DNA of 10,378 nucleotides from Candidatus Parcubacteria bacterium (GTDB taxonomy: Bacteria > Patescibacteriota > Minisyncoccia > JAHIHE01 > JAGLIN01), in contig JAGLIN010000004.1 of NCBI GenBank assembly GCA_023142975.1, positions 1-10,378 on the forward strand, read 5' to 3'. Of the stretch, positions 1 through 6,467 are shown piece after piece; position 1 is the stretch's first letter, and each line of letters opens with the position of its first letter. A model generated the notes under the pieces. The model saw only the letters and a program-made list of their open reading frames with translations. It ran no database searches and was not told where the DNA came from. A program made the translations under genes and the position numbers.

Positions 1-240
1 GAAAATTATCCGCAATTAAGAGCCAACGAAAACTTTCTTGAACTTCAAAGAGAACTTTCTGATACAGAAAATAAAATCCAGGCTTCTCGCAGATTCTACA
101 ATGGCAATGTCCGTGATCTCAATACTAAAATTCAAATTTTCCCTGACAGCATCGTTGCTAATATGTTGAAGATTGGAAAAAGAGAGTTTTTTGAGATTGA
201 AGAAGAAAAAGAAAAAGAAACTCCGAAGGTTGAGTTTTAA
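1..240 (+). CDS. lemA: LemA family protein, C-terminal part (5' end outside window)
   Basis: Frame 1 is open from the first base and ends with TAA, giving the last 79 residues of a LemA protein. Visible LemA signatures are the segment YPQLRANENFLELQ, then TENKI, SRRFYN, NTKIQIFPDSIVA, and a final hydrophilic tail rich in Glu and Lys. LemA proteins are small membrane-anchored coiled-helix proteins of unclear biochemical role; the N-terminal anchor lies before the window. lemA is very often next to htpX, and htpX is present here about 3.5 kb downstream on the same strand. That suggests the two were once adjacent and have been separated by the genes between them. The family call is secure; the function is not known. 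Confidence 0.9.
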   Translation, partial: ENYPQLRANENFLELQRELSDTENKIQASRRFYNGNVRDLNTKIQIFPDSIVANMLKIGKREFFEIEEEKEKETPKVEF

Positions 241-285
241 AGTACAAATTTACCACACAATAAAAATGTGTTTATAAAAAAAGCT

Positions 286-1653
286 ATGTATATAAAAAAA
301 TCATTAGTTACTTTGGTTATCGCTATTTTTGCAGTGTTTTTCTTTATGATGCCTGCTGGCGATGCAAACGCTGGACTAGAATGTCCTGTCGGTTTTGATG
401 ATTGTGATTGTGATGGTACATGCGAGATGAATGTTTTATCAGATCCATCTAATTGTGGAAAATGCGGCAATGTTTGCGCCAGCAAAAATTGTATCAACGG
501 ATCATGCATTCCAGTAATAGGAGGTCTTGTTCCATGCGGAAGATTATTTGACGATCCAGGTACCGTTTGGAGTGAACAAGAAGATTGTAAATTATGCCAC
601 ACTGTCGTTCTGGCTAATAGTTTCATAGATTATCTTATTGAAATCGCAGCGCTTATTACAATTTTAGCGCTAGTAATAGGAGGCATACTTTATGCTTCTT
701 CAACTGGCGATGCAGGTAAAGTGACGATTGCTAAAACGGCAGTTAAGAAATCTCTCTGTGGCTTTGTAATTATTCTTATCGCGTGGATTGTAGTCAATAC
801 GGCTATGGTTTTGTTTGGGTTTAGTGATCCTTTTGGAGATGGAAGTTGGAAAAAATTTGACTGCGAACTTATAAGCGGCTCAATAACTAATTATTACTGC
901 GGAGATGGTTCGGTTGATAATCCCAACGATGATGGAATAGCGGAAATGTGTGATCCAAAAGAACCAAAAAATAGTTTTATTAATAGAACTGGCGGTACTA
1001 TAGAAGAATGGGTTGAGGCTATATACGCTTGCGATCCGGTAACTTGCACTTCTGGTTGCGCGGGAGATCCGCTTGCTAGTGAAATAGGAAAAGGATGTTA
1101 TGAGCCAATATTAGCTGATGGATCCACGGGAAGCACTTGCCAGAAAGGGATTTATATTTGTGACTTTACTCTTGACTCTCCCGCTGTTATTTGTAAAAAC
1201 ACATATAATAATCCGGCATATAAGTTGGCAGAAAATTATTGTTCGGATGTGTATGACTATTGTTGTTCTTTTAAGGAAGGTGAAATTACTCTAAATGAAG
1301 CACGGACAGATATAAACGATTTGGGCGCTACCAGAATTAAACATCCAGAAGCTTGGACAGATTCTGGTGCAAATCCAGCTTTTCATTGTGATGATGTTTG
1401 TAAAAATGCAGGACAGATTTGTGTCGGTGTAGGGCTTACTGATAGCGTCATAGCTACTGGTTGTCTAGGCGTCACATGTCATGCCGGTAGTAGCTGTACT
1501 GGAAATACTGGCAATATTGATTGTAGACAGTCTTTCCCTTTTACGCGCGCAGGCGATCATAATAAATGCACTTTGTGTAGCGGTGTTCCTTGCACATACG
1601 AAGAAGTAAATAGTCCTTATTATGTCGGATATTCCAGCTGTCTCTGTTTTTAA
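286..1653 (+). CDS. T4SS-pilin-like membrane protein with large cysteine-rich exported domain
   Basis: I take the ATG at 286 (455 aa); a GTG at 268 would add six residues. Residues 1-29 form a clear signal peptide: a Lys pair, a long hydrophobic core, and DANA before Gly30. A Stig1-like stretch (CGKCGNVC, then CINGSC) lies at about 57-74. Two hydrophobic helices at about 115-137 and 155-178 are preceded by CxxC and separated by GGILYASSTGD, followed by FGFSDPFGDGSW. This is the layout of the pilin-like family annotated as T4SS pilin in candidate-phyla bacteria. The remaining ~260 residues are soluble and cysteine-rich, with a CGDG...CDP element from residue 205 like the disulfide repeats of myxobacterial surface proteins. 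The whole protein has about 38 Cys, so many disulfides outside the cytoplasm are likely. It lies 45 bp after lemA and 18 bp before the next surface-protein gene. The helix-pair family call is fairly sure; the role of the tail is unknown. Confidence 0.8.
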   Translation: MYIKKSLVTLVIAIFAVFFFMMPAGDANAGLECPVGFDDCDCDGTCEMNVLSDPSNCGKCGNVCASKNCINGSCIPVIGGLVPCGRLFDDPGTVWSEQEDCKLCHTVVLANSFIDYLIEIAALITILALVIGGILYASSTGDAGKVTIAKTAVKKSLCGFVIILIAWIVVNTAMVLFGFSDPFGDGSWKKFDCELISGSITNYYCGDGSVDNPNDDGIAEMCDPKEPKNSFINRTGGTIEEWVEAIYACDPVTCTSGCAGDPLASEIGKGCYEPILADGSTGSTCQKGIYICDFTLDSPAVICKNTYNNPAYKLAENYCSDVYDYCCSFKEGEITLNEARTDINDLGATRIKHPEAWTDSGANPAFHCDDVCKNAGQICVGVGLTDSVIATGCLGVTCHAGSSCTGNTGNIDCRQSFPFTRAGDHNKCTLCSGVPCTYEEVNSPYYVGYSSCLCF

Positions 1654-1671
1654 TTAGTTTTATATTATTCT

Positions 1672-2736
1672 ATGTTAAACATAGAACTGACAAAAAATAA
1701 AAAGTATGTAATGTTTTTTTTAGCTGTCTTAATTTTTGTAGGACTTATTATTATTGCTGGCATACTTTCTTTAAAGGAACCCAGACCAGTTGAGCCCGAA
1801 GAAATTATTAATAAAATGTATGATCATTATCCTTTCCCCAATCCGCCAAATAAAATTTATCCTGTCACCAAAGAGCGATGTGAAAATCAGACCGATCAAG
1901 AAAGTAGAGAAAAGTGTTTTGCTGAACTTGCTTACCAAAATGCTATTATCAGCCAAGATTCCGATAACTGTCTTAATTTAACTGATAACTACAAAAGAGA
2001 TCTTTGTCTTTTTGCTATTTCTAAAACACAATTCAATGTAGAATATTGCGAATCTATTAAAGAAGATAGAACTAAAGAATTGTGTATAATAGAAACAGGT
2101 ATTGTTAGTAGTGATGATAGCGTGTGCGATGAGTATTTTCCGAACAATCCTTTTCTAAGAAAGAAATGCAAAGATAAAGTGAGAGTTTTTGATATTATTT
2201 GGAACAAAAAAGATATAAAACTGTGCCAAGAAATAAGATTATTAGAGTATGGACCTCTTTGTTATTCTTATCATTTAGCAATGGGACAAAGCTGTGATGT
2301 TTTGGAAGATGACGAAGAGAAAAAAGTTTGTCAGTGTAAAATGATTCTCACTAGTTCTCCAAACGAAGAAGATTGCAGGGAAATAATTTCAGAAGATTGT
2401 AAAAAAGTATGTTTAATTATGATTCAGAACAACGGCGATTATGACATAGATTCTGATAACGATGGAAAATCTAATTTTGAAGAGCTTAATTATAGATTGG
2501 ATCCTTTTAATCCTGATACGGACAACGATGGATTAACAGATGGCGAAGAACTTATTAAATATCATTCTGATCCCAAATCAATTGATACTGATATTGATGG
2601 TTTAAATGATTATGATGAAATATTTATTTATAAAACGGACATAAATAATCCAGATACCGACAATGATGGCTATCAAGACGGCGAAGAAGTTGTGAATGGA
2701 TATAATCCTTTAGGTGAAGGAAAATTAAAGCAATAG
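1672..2736 (+). CDS. Membrane-anchored protein with Cys-pair repeats and TSP3-type calcium-binding repeats
   Basis: This is a 354-aa protein with a single hydrophobic helix at about residues 12-34 after a Lys-rich start. It is either an uncleaved anchor or a signal sequence. Residues 70-220 hold six Cys-x(10-13)-Cys pairs (C70/81, C100/112, C126/138, C152/166, C185/197, C208/220), each with an acidic loop and basic residues before the second Cys. They look like a tandem helical repeat held by disulfides. Residues 258-339 carry four loops of the DxDxDGxxDxxE type (e.g. DTDNDGLTDGEE), spaced about 23 residues apart. These are the calcium-binding loops of bacterial thrombospondin type 3 repeats. 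The protein most likely sits on the outer face of the membrane. It starts 18 bp after the pilin-like gene and is probably co-transcribed with it. No enzymatic motif is seen. The repeats are visible in the sequence; adhesion or a cell-surface structural role is inference. Confidence 0.75.
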   Translation: MLNIELTKNKKYVMFFLAVLIFVGLIIIAGILSLKEPRPVEPEEIINKMYDHYPFPNPPNKIYPVTKERCENQTDQESREKCFAELAYQNAIISQDSDNCLNLTDNYKRDLCLFAISKTQFNVEYCESIKEDRTKELCIIETGIVSSDDSVCDEYFPNNPFLRKKCKDKVRVFDIIWNKKDIKLCQEIRLLEYGPLCYSYHLAMGQSCDVLEDDEEKKVCQCKMILTSSPNEEDCREIISEDCKKVCLIMIQNNGDYDIDSDNDGKSNFEELNYRLDPFNPDTDNDGLTDGEELIKYHSDPKSIDTDIDGLNDYDEIFIYKTDINNPDTDNDGYQDGEEVVNGYNPLGEGKLKQ

Positions 2737-2756
2737 TTGTGTTTTATGTTTTCAAC

Positions 2757-2819
2757 TTAAAATCTATGCCAACTCTCTACACTCAATCAGATAAAAACAC
2801 TCGCAATACTTATATTTTT
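2757..2819 (+). pseudogene. Remnant of the htpX 5' end (first ~18 codons)
   Basis: From ATG 2766 the sequence encodes MPTLYTQSDKNTRNTYI, the same 17 residues that begin intact htpX at 3751. Over 53 bp the two copies differ at two bases only, both silent (ACT/ACC, AAC/AAT). Weaker similarity extends about 9 bp upstream of the ATG. At 2819/2820 the match stops abruptly and pilin-like sequence follows in another frame. Read straight through, the ATG gives only 29 residues before TAG. It is a duplicated, dead htpX start, useful as a marker of an insertion or recombination event. Confidence 0.85.
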
Positions 2820-3017
2820 AGGAGGAATACTATACATTTTTTCAGCAGGAAATAGCAGTTCTGTGACTATAGCAAAATTGGCAATCACAAAATCCATTCT
2901 TGGATTTGCGATTGTTCTTATTTTGTCTGGATTATAATTAATGTTATAATGGCGTTGTTCGGATTTAGCGATCCTCTTGGCGATGGAAGCTGGAAGATAT
3001 TTAATTGCACTACTTAA
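2820..3017 (+). pseudogene. Frameshifted fragment of a T4SS-pilin-like gene
   Basis: Translation from 2821 gives GGILYIFSAGNSSSVTIAK and continues through a second hydrophobic helix to LILSG. It is then broken by an apparent one-base deletion near 2930-2937. In the next frame it resumes with INVIMALFGFSDPLGDGSWK and ends NCTT-TAA at 3015-3017. The combined product aligns along its whole length with the helical core of the protein encoded at 286-1653, which has GGILYASSTGD and FGFSDPFGDGSW, but the two are clearly diverged. The first helix, signal peptide and cysteine-rich tail are missing. It is therefore a partial, decayed paralogue joined at its 5' side to the htpX remnant. With that remnant and the promoter-like site, it accounts for most of the 2737-3045 gap. 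Confidence 0.85.
2923..2950 (+). promoter_or_regulatory. Candidate sigma-70-type promoter for mntA-hepT
   Basis: TTGTCT at 2923-2928 (4 of 6 to the -35 consensus) and a perfect TATAAT at 2945-2950 are separated by 16 bp. They lie inside the pilin remnant, about 95 bp upstream of the mntA start. A second TATAAT sits at 2933-2938. The surroundings are AT-rich, so a chance match is quite possible. Confidence 0.3.
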
Positions 3018-3045
3018 AAGAGAATAATTCCTCACACGCATACCC

Positions 3046-3342
3046 ATGAAAACAATTCCTAAAAACAAAGAAAAGGCTATTGGAAATATTATATTTCAAT
3101 TTATTAATCCAAATAAATATCAAGTTTTTATTTTTGGTTCTCGGGCGACAGGGAAAGCAAAGAAATTTAGCGATTATGATATTGGCATTATAGGAGAAAA
3201 GCCAATTGCTTGGAAAACATTATCCTTAGCGGAAGAAGCTTTTGAAGAGTCAGATCTTCCATTCAAGGTTGATTTAGTTGATTTTTCTTTGGTCTCTGAT
3301 AAATTTCGAAAAATAGCTTTATCAAAAACTAAAAAATTATAA
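3046..3342 (+). CDS. mntA: MntA-like nucleotidyltransferase antitoxin (MNT domain)
   Basis: This 98-aa protein is a minimal nucleotidyltransferase of the Pol-beta superfamily. The signature GSRATGK starts at residue 31, followed by SDYD with metal-binding Asp43 and Asp45. The third acidic residue is Asp76 in KVDLVDF. The length is typical of stand-alone MNT proteins. In characterised MntA/HepT pairs the MNT protein adds AMP to a tyrosine of the HEPN toxin and so neutralises it. The next gene, 2 bp downstream, encodes exactly such a partner. All three catalytic acids are present, so the enzyme is probably active. The ATG is preceded by no clear Shine-Dalgarno sequence. An alternative reading is the older HI0073-type 'nucleotidyltransferase' annotation, which is the same family. 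Confidence 0.88.
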   Translation: MKTIPKNKEKAIGNIIFQFINPNKYQVFIFGSRATGKAKKFSDYDIGIIGEKPIAWKTLSLAEEAFEESDLPFKVDLVDFSLVSDKFRKIALSKTKKL

Positions 3343-3344
3343 AT

Positions 3345-3716
3345 ATGACAAAATTACAAAGTTTAAGAGAAGATTTGGTTGAAGCAAATCAAAGATTAAA
3401 AGAAGCGTCTAATCTTGAACCGACAAGAATCCACAAAGACGCTACAATTCAGAGATTTGAATTTACTTTTGAACTTGTCTGGAAAACAATTCAAGAATAC
3501 ATAAGAGACCAGGGATTTGATTGTAAGAGCCCCAAAAGCTGTTTTAGGACGGCAGCTGAAATTGACTTGATTGAAGATATAGAAATTTGGTTTGAATATC
3601 TTAAAGCGAGAAATCTTATTGCTCATACCTATAATGAAAAACTGTCTAATGAAGTTTATGATAAAGCCGTTAAATTTCATTGTGAAGTTGATAATTTATT
3701 AAAAGAATTTGAGTAA
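3345..3716 (+). CDS. hepT: HepT-like HEPN toxin (HI0074/TIGR01987 family)
   Basis: This 123-aa all-helical protein of the 'nucleotidyltransferase substrate-binding' HI0074 family belongs to the HEPN superfamily. Family markers are RFEFTFELVWKT at about 37-48, a cysteine-containing SPKSCFR segment at 62-68, and RNLIAHTYNE at 89-98. The last contains the full R-x4-H-x-Y motif (Arg89, His94, Tyr96). In known HepT toxins this motif is the RNase active site, and its tyrosine is the target of AMPylation by MntA. The gene starts 2 bp after mntA, so the pair is a translationally linked module. The key residues are intact, which argues for a working toxin. The 3' end lies 34 bp before the htpX start; no terminator is seen between them, so read-through into htpX is likely. 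Confidence 0.88.
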   Translation: MTKLQSLREDLVEANQRLKEASNLEPTRIHKDATIQRFEFTFELVWKTIQEYIRDQGFDCKSPKSCFRTAAEIDLIEDIEIWFEYLKARNLIAHTYNEKLSNEVYDKAVKFHCEVDNLLKEFE

Positions 3717-3750
3717 TTTACCACTTGATAAACTTTTTGATTTAAAAATT

Positions 3751-3803
3751 ATGCCAACCCTCTACACTCAATCAGATAAAAATACTCGCAATACTTATAT
3801 TTT
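3751..3803 (+). repeat. Second copy of the htpX-start direct repeat
   Basis: The 53 bp at the start of htpX repeat those at 2766-2818 with two silent differences. The two copies are direct repeats that bracket about 930 bp, namely the pilin fragment and the mntA-hepT pair. Confidence 0.85.
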
Positions 3804-4638
3804 AATGAGTATATTTTTAATTTTTGTAATCGCGATTGGCTGGGTTTTTTCAGAAGCGATGGGCTCAAGTTTTATTCTTTGGATCGCGGTAATTATCAGT
3901 GTTTTAATGAGCGTGGGAAGTTATTGGTATTCAGACAAGATAGTTCTTAAAATGAGCAAAGCTAAATTAGTTGAATTTGAAGATAATAAAGAACTCTACC
4001 GTTTGGTAGAGAATTTATGCATCACGGCAGGACTGCCGTTGCCGAAAATATATATTATAGACGACACTGCTCCAAACGCTTTTGCGACGGGCAGGGATCC
4101 AGAACACGCGGTTGTAGCGGTCACGAGCGGATTGTTGCAAAAATTAAACAGAAGCGAATTGGAAGGAGTTATCGCTCACGAGCTTTCGCATATTGGAAAC
4201 AGAGATATTCTACTGGCGACCGTTGTTGTTGTCTTGGTTGGAGTAGTCGCGCTTTTAGCCGACTTTTTCAGGTATTCTTTATGGTTTGGTGGTGGAAATA
4301 GAGATAATAGGGGAAGTAGCGGATATATAATGATTATTGCGGTCGTTTTATCTATTTTAGCGCCACTTTTTGCGATGCTCATCCAACTGGCAATTTCTCG
4401 TAAAAGGGAATTTCTCGCCGACGCTGATGGGGCATTATTAACTCGTTATCCAGAGGGATTGGCAAGCGCTCTTCAAAAAATTTCATCTGATTCGGAAAAA
4501 CTTGAGGTCGCCAATCGCGCAACAGCGCATCTTTATTTCGCTAATCCATTTAAGGGTAAAAAAGTGAGCAAATGGTTCATGACTCATCCGCCGGCTGAAG
4601 AAAGGATTATGATGTTGAGGGGGATGGGGGAGAAGTAA
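3751..4638 (+). CDS. htpX: HtpX-type membrane zinc metalloprotease (M48)
   Basis: HtpX proteases degrade misfolded or damaged membrane proteins at the cytoplasmic face. I choose ATG 3751 (295 aa, the usual HtpX length). The frame is open back to a TTG at 3709, but that would overlap hepT. MPTLYTQSDKN is a typical HtpX start, and the duplicated copy at 2766 also begins at this ATG. Two N-terminal helices are at about 17-34 and 41-60. The zinc motif HELSH is at 143-147 with catalytic Glu144, and the third zinc ligand is Glu220 in REFLADADG. Two further hydrophobic segments lie at about 154-171 and 192-215. The C-terminal MTHPPAEERI is also characteristic. The gene is intact and ends just before a strong hairpin terminator. 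Its usual neighbour lemA lies at the left edge of the window. Confidence 0.95.
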   Translation: MPTLYTQSDKNTRNTYILMSIFLIFVIAIGWVFSEAMGSSFILWIAVIISVLMSVGSYWYSDKIVLKMSKAKLVEFEDNKELYRLVENLCITAGLPLPKIYIIDDTAPNAFATGRDPEHAVVAVTSGLLQKLNRSELEGVIAHELSHIGNRDILLATVVVVLVGVVALLADFFRYSLWFGGGNRDNRGSSGYIMIIAVVLSILAPLFAMLIQLAISRKREFLADADGALLTRYPEGLASALQKISSDSEKLEVANRATAHLYFANPFKGKKVSKWFMTHPPAEERIMMLRGMGEK

Positions 4639-4649
4639 ATTAAAAATAT

Positions 4650-4675
4650 AAAAACTGGCGTATAGCCAGTTTTTT
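4650..4675. terminator. Bidirectional rho-independent terminator between htpX and the defence operon
   Basis: A perfect 10-bp stem, AAAAACTGGC (4650-4659) and GCCAGTTTTT (4665-4674), with a 5-nt loop is flanked by T-runs on the + strand and by A-rich sequence that reads as T-runs on the - strand. It lies 11 bp after the htpX stop and about 95 bp past the end of the convergent ATPase gene, so it can serve both. Bases 4676-4769 hold nothing else I can identify. Confidence 0.85.
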
Positions 4676-4769
4676 AGTTTTAGTATTTTTAAAACTTGGC
4701 TTTATCTACACTTCACATAATGCAAATACCAAACTGTTTTATTTATTTTGTAAAATTTGAAAATTAATT

Positions 4770-6467
4770 TTAGTTATCATTTTTTACTGCATCATCAAGT
4801 CTACGAAACAAATGAGAGAGTAGACTTAGTGCGTCTAGACAATCTTGCTCAGTATATAAACCAGAGTCACACAAATCAGCCGCTGACTCATGACTAAGAG
4901 GGCTTCTAAAAGCTGACCACATTGCTCGTGCCAAAAGCCCATGTCCATTTGTGATGCTTCTTTTTGTTAAGGCTTCAAATTCCGTTCCATTTGGTCTTTT
5001 AAACTTTTTAACTACAGATAGTTCAGAACTGACTCTATGAGCAGGGTTAGGTTGTTGATCTGGAGAAAATACATGTTTTATTAAATCAATATCTGTTAAT
5101 ATTGTTGATGACTTAGCTTGTATTTCTCTAATATATTTTATTACTCCTTGAGTAACCGCGGCATAATAATCTTTATTTTTATAATAAGGAAAAGTTAATA
5201 AGTGCAAAGTGGGATGTAAGTTTTGCCAATGGAAGTATGGATATGGTTTAATTATTTTCAGCAACCCCTTTAGACTACTCGCAGCTTTTTCGTCTGCTAG
5301 TTCAGCATCTTTTGTTAAGACATTAATAATAGAATCCAAATTATCATTAATATTTTTAGGAATATGTTCGCGCCATTCACTAATTTTTATACCAGTTTTG
5401 TCCTCTAATTTTTTTTGTTTAATTTTTGCTCTTTTAGCACGCCAGTCTACTTCAAGCCATCGTAGCATTTTCTGTAAATACTTCCTTAACCCAGTCATTT
5501 CTGGGTGTTCCCAGTTTAATGACTGGCGATTAGTACCTATCACATCCTCACCCAAGTCATCTATGAAATCTATTTCTAGCCAACCCGTTAGATAAGTAAA
5601 GAAATGACTCGAAGTACTATCCGAAAAATATTCAGGTAAATTTACTAATTTTTTGCGAGAAAATAATGTAACTCCTTTCATGTTTGTACTCGGGGGTATA
5701 GGTTTTTCTGCTGCAATTAGATGACCTTTAATTTCTGCTTGTTTTTCATATTCAACCTCTAAATCAATATCATCAGGAACATTCCATTCAACCTCTTTTA
5801 TAAGATTTAAATATTTTCTTTCATTCTCAATTAATATCTCTTTCTCATCGTTATGTTTGATATAAATATTAAAATCTGGATCAATGATAAAAAATTTTGA
5901 TAAATTATCAGCAAGTGAATCTGCGTTAAAATCACTAACACGCTGTATGTTTCTCAAAATTACGACTGTTCCTTTCTCTATATCACTCACAACATTATGT
6001 TCTAATATCGCGGGGGAATAATCTCTTTGCCTATTTTTGTCATCGTCAGATAATATATCATTCCATTTCATCAAAAAAGAATTCCTTTTATTATTTTGCG
6101 TCGTCTGTACTTCTATTTCATGAGCAATACCAAAAAAAGATAACTTCCCCAATCCTTTTTTTCCGATCACCTTTCTTCCTCCTGGTGATGTTTGACTTCC
6201 TTCGTCGTTCCGTCTATTACGCCCAATCCGTAAAAATTTTTCGTTGATTTCAATGAAAGACATGCCATGTCCATTATCAGAAACGATAATTTCTTTACCG
6301 CCATTATCTTTAAGGTGAATGTGAGCTTCTGTCGCATCAGCGTCTTGTGAATTTGCAATAAGTTCAGCCACAACTGGTGGTAGAGTCGAATACATCCTTA
6401 TGCCTAAATGTTCAATAGTATTTGGAGTAAAGGTCATTTGTAATTTAGGTGCGTTATTTTCTGTCAT
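4770..6467 (-). CDS. MutL/MORC-like GHKL ATPase of an R-M system, with C-terminal Ymh/HEPN-like domain
   Basis: This is a 565-aa protein. The N-terminus is a GHKL (Hsp90/MutL/histidine-kinase type) ATPase. The N box ELIANSQDADA contains Glu35, Asn39 and Asp42, the G1 box is DNGHGM at 64-69, and the glycine-rich lid GKKGLGKLSFFG starts at 102. A MutL-like second domain follows to about 340. Such ATPases are a known part of prokaryotic restriction-modification loci with cytosine methylases; databases often label relatives 'BbrUII/HgiDII family restriction enzyme'. Residues ~415-560 (LHPTLH, DYYAAVTQGVIKYI, RSPLSHE, LSLLSHLFRRLDDA) resemble the Ymh/TIGR02391 domain, with an R-x4-H motif (Arg521, His526) as in HEPN ribonucleases. 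The gene overlaps the upstream methyltransferase gene by 14 bp, implying coupled translation. A start at Met11 is possible. The ATPase call is firm; the HEPN-like call is made by eye and less sure. Confidence 0.85.
   Translation of the reverse strand: MTENNAPKLQMTFTPNTIEHLGIRMYSTLPPVVAELIANSQDADATEAHIHLKDNGGKEIIVSDNGHGMSFIEINEKFLRIGRNRRNDEGSQTSPGGRKVIGKKGLGKLSFFGIAHEIEVQTTQNNKRNSFLMKWNDILSDDDKNRQRDYSPAILEHNVVSDIEKGTVVILRNIQRVSDFNADSLADNLSKFFIIDPDFNIYIKHNDEKEILIENERKYLNLIKEVEWNVPDDIDLEVEYEKQAEIKGHLIAAEKPIPPSTNMKGVTLFSRKKLVNLPEYFSDSTSSHFFTYLTGWLEIDFIDDLGEDVIGTNRQSLNWEHPEMTGLRKYLQKMLRWLEVDWRAKRAKIKQKKLEDKTGIKISEWREHIPKNINDNLDSIINVLTKDAELADEKAASSLKGLLKIIKPYPYFHWQNLHPTLHLLTFPYYKNKDYYAAVTQGVIKYIREIQAKSSTILTDIDLIKHVFSPDQQPNPAHRVSSELSVVKKFKRPNGTEFEALTKRSITNGHGLLARAMWSAFRSPLSHESAADLCDSGLYTEQDCLDALSLLSHLFRRLDDAVKNDN

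Noticed and set aside
237..626. Antisense 129-aa reading frame opposite the pilin-like gene
   Set aside because: The + strand frame has a signal peptide and family motifs. The antisense frame is a shadow with no recognisable features.
2766..2855. A functional 29-aa peptide from the duplicated htpX start
   Set aside because: Past residue 17 it runs out of frame through pilin-derived sequence to TAG. Nothing suggests selection for it.
3709..3750. TTG start for htpX at 3709
   Set aside because: It overlaps hepT, lacks similarity to HtpX, and the duplicated copy shows the conserved start is the ATG at 3751.
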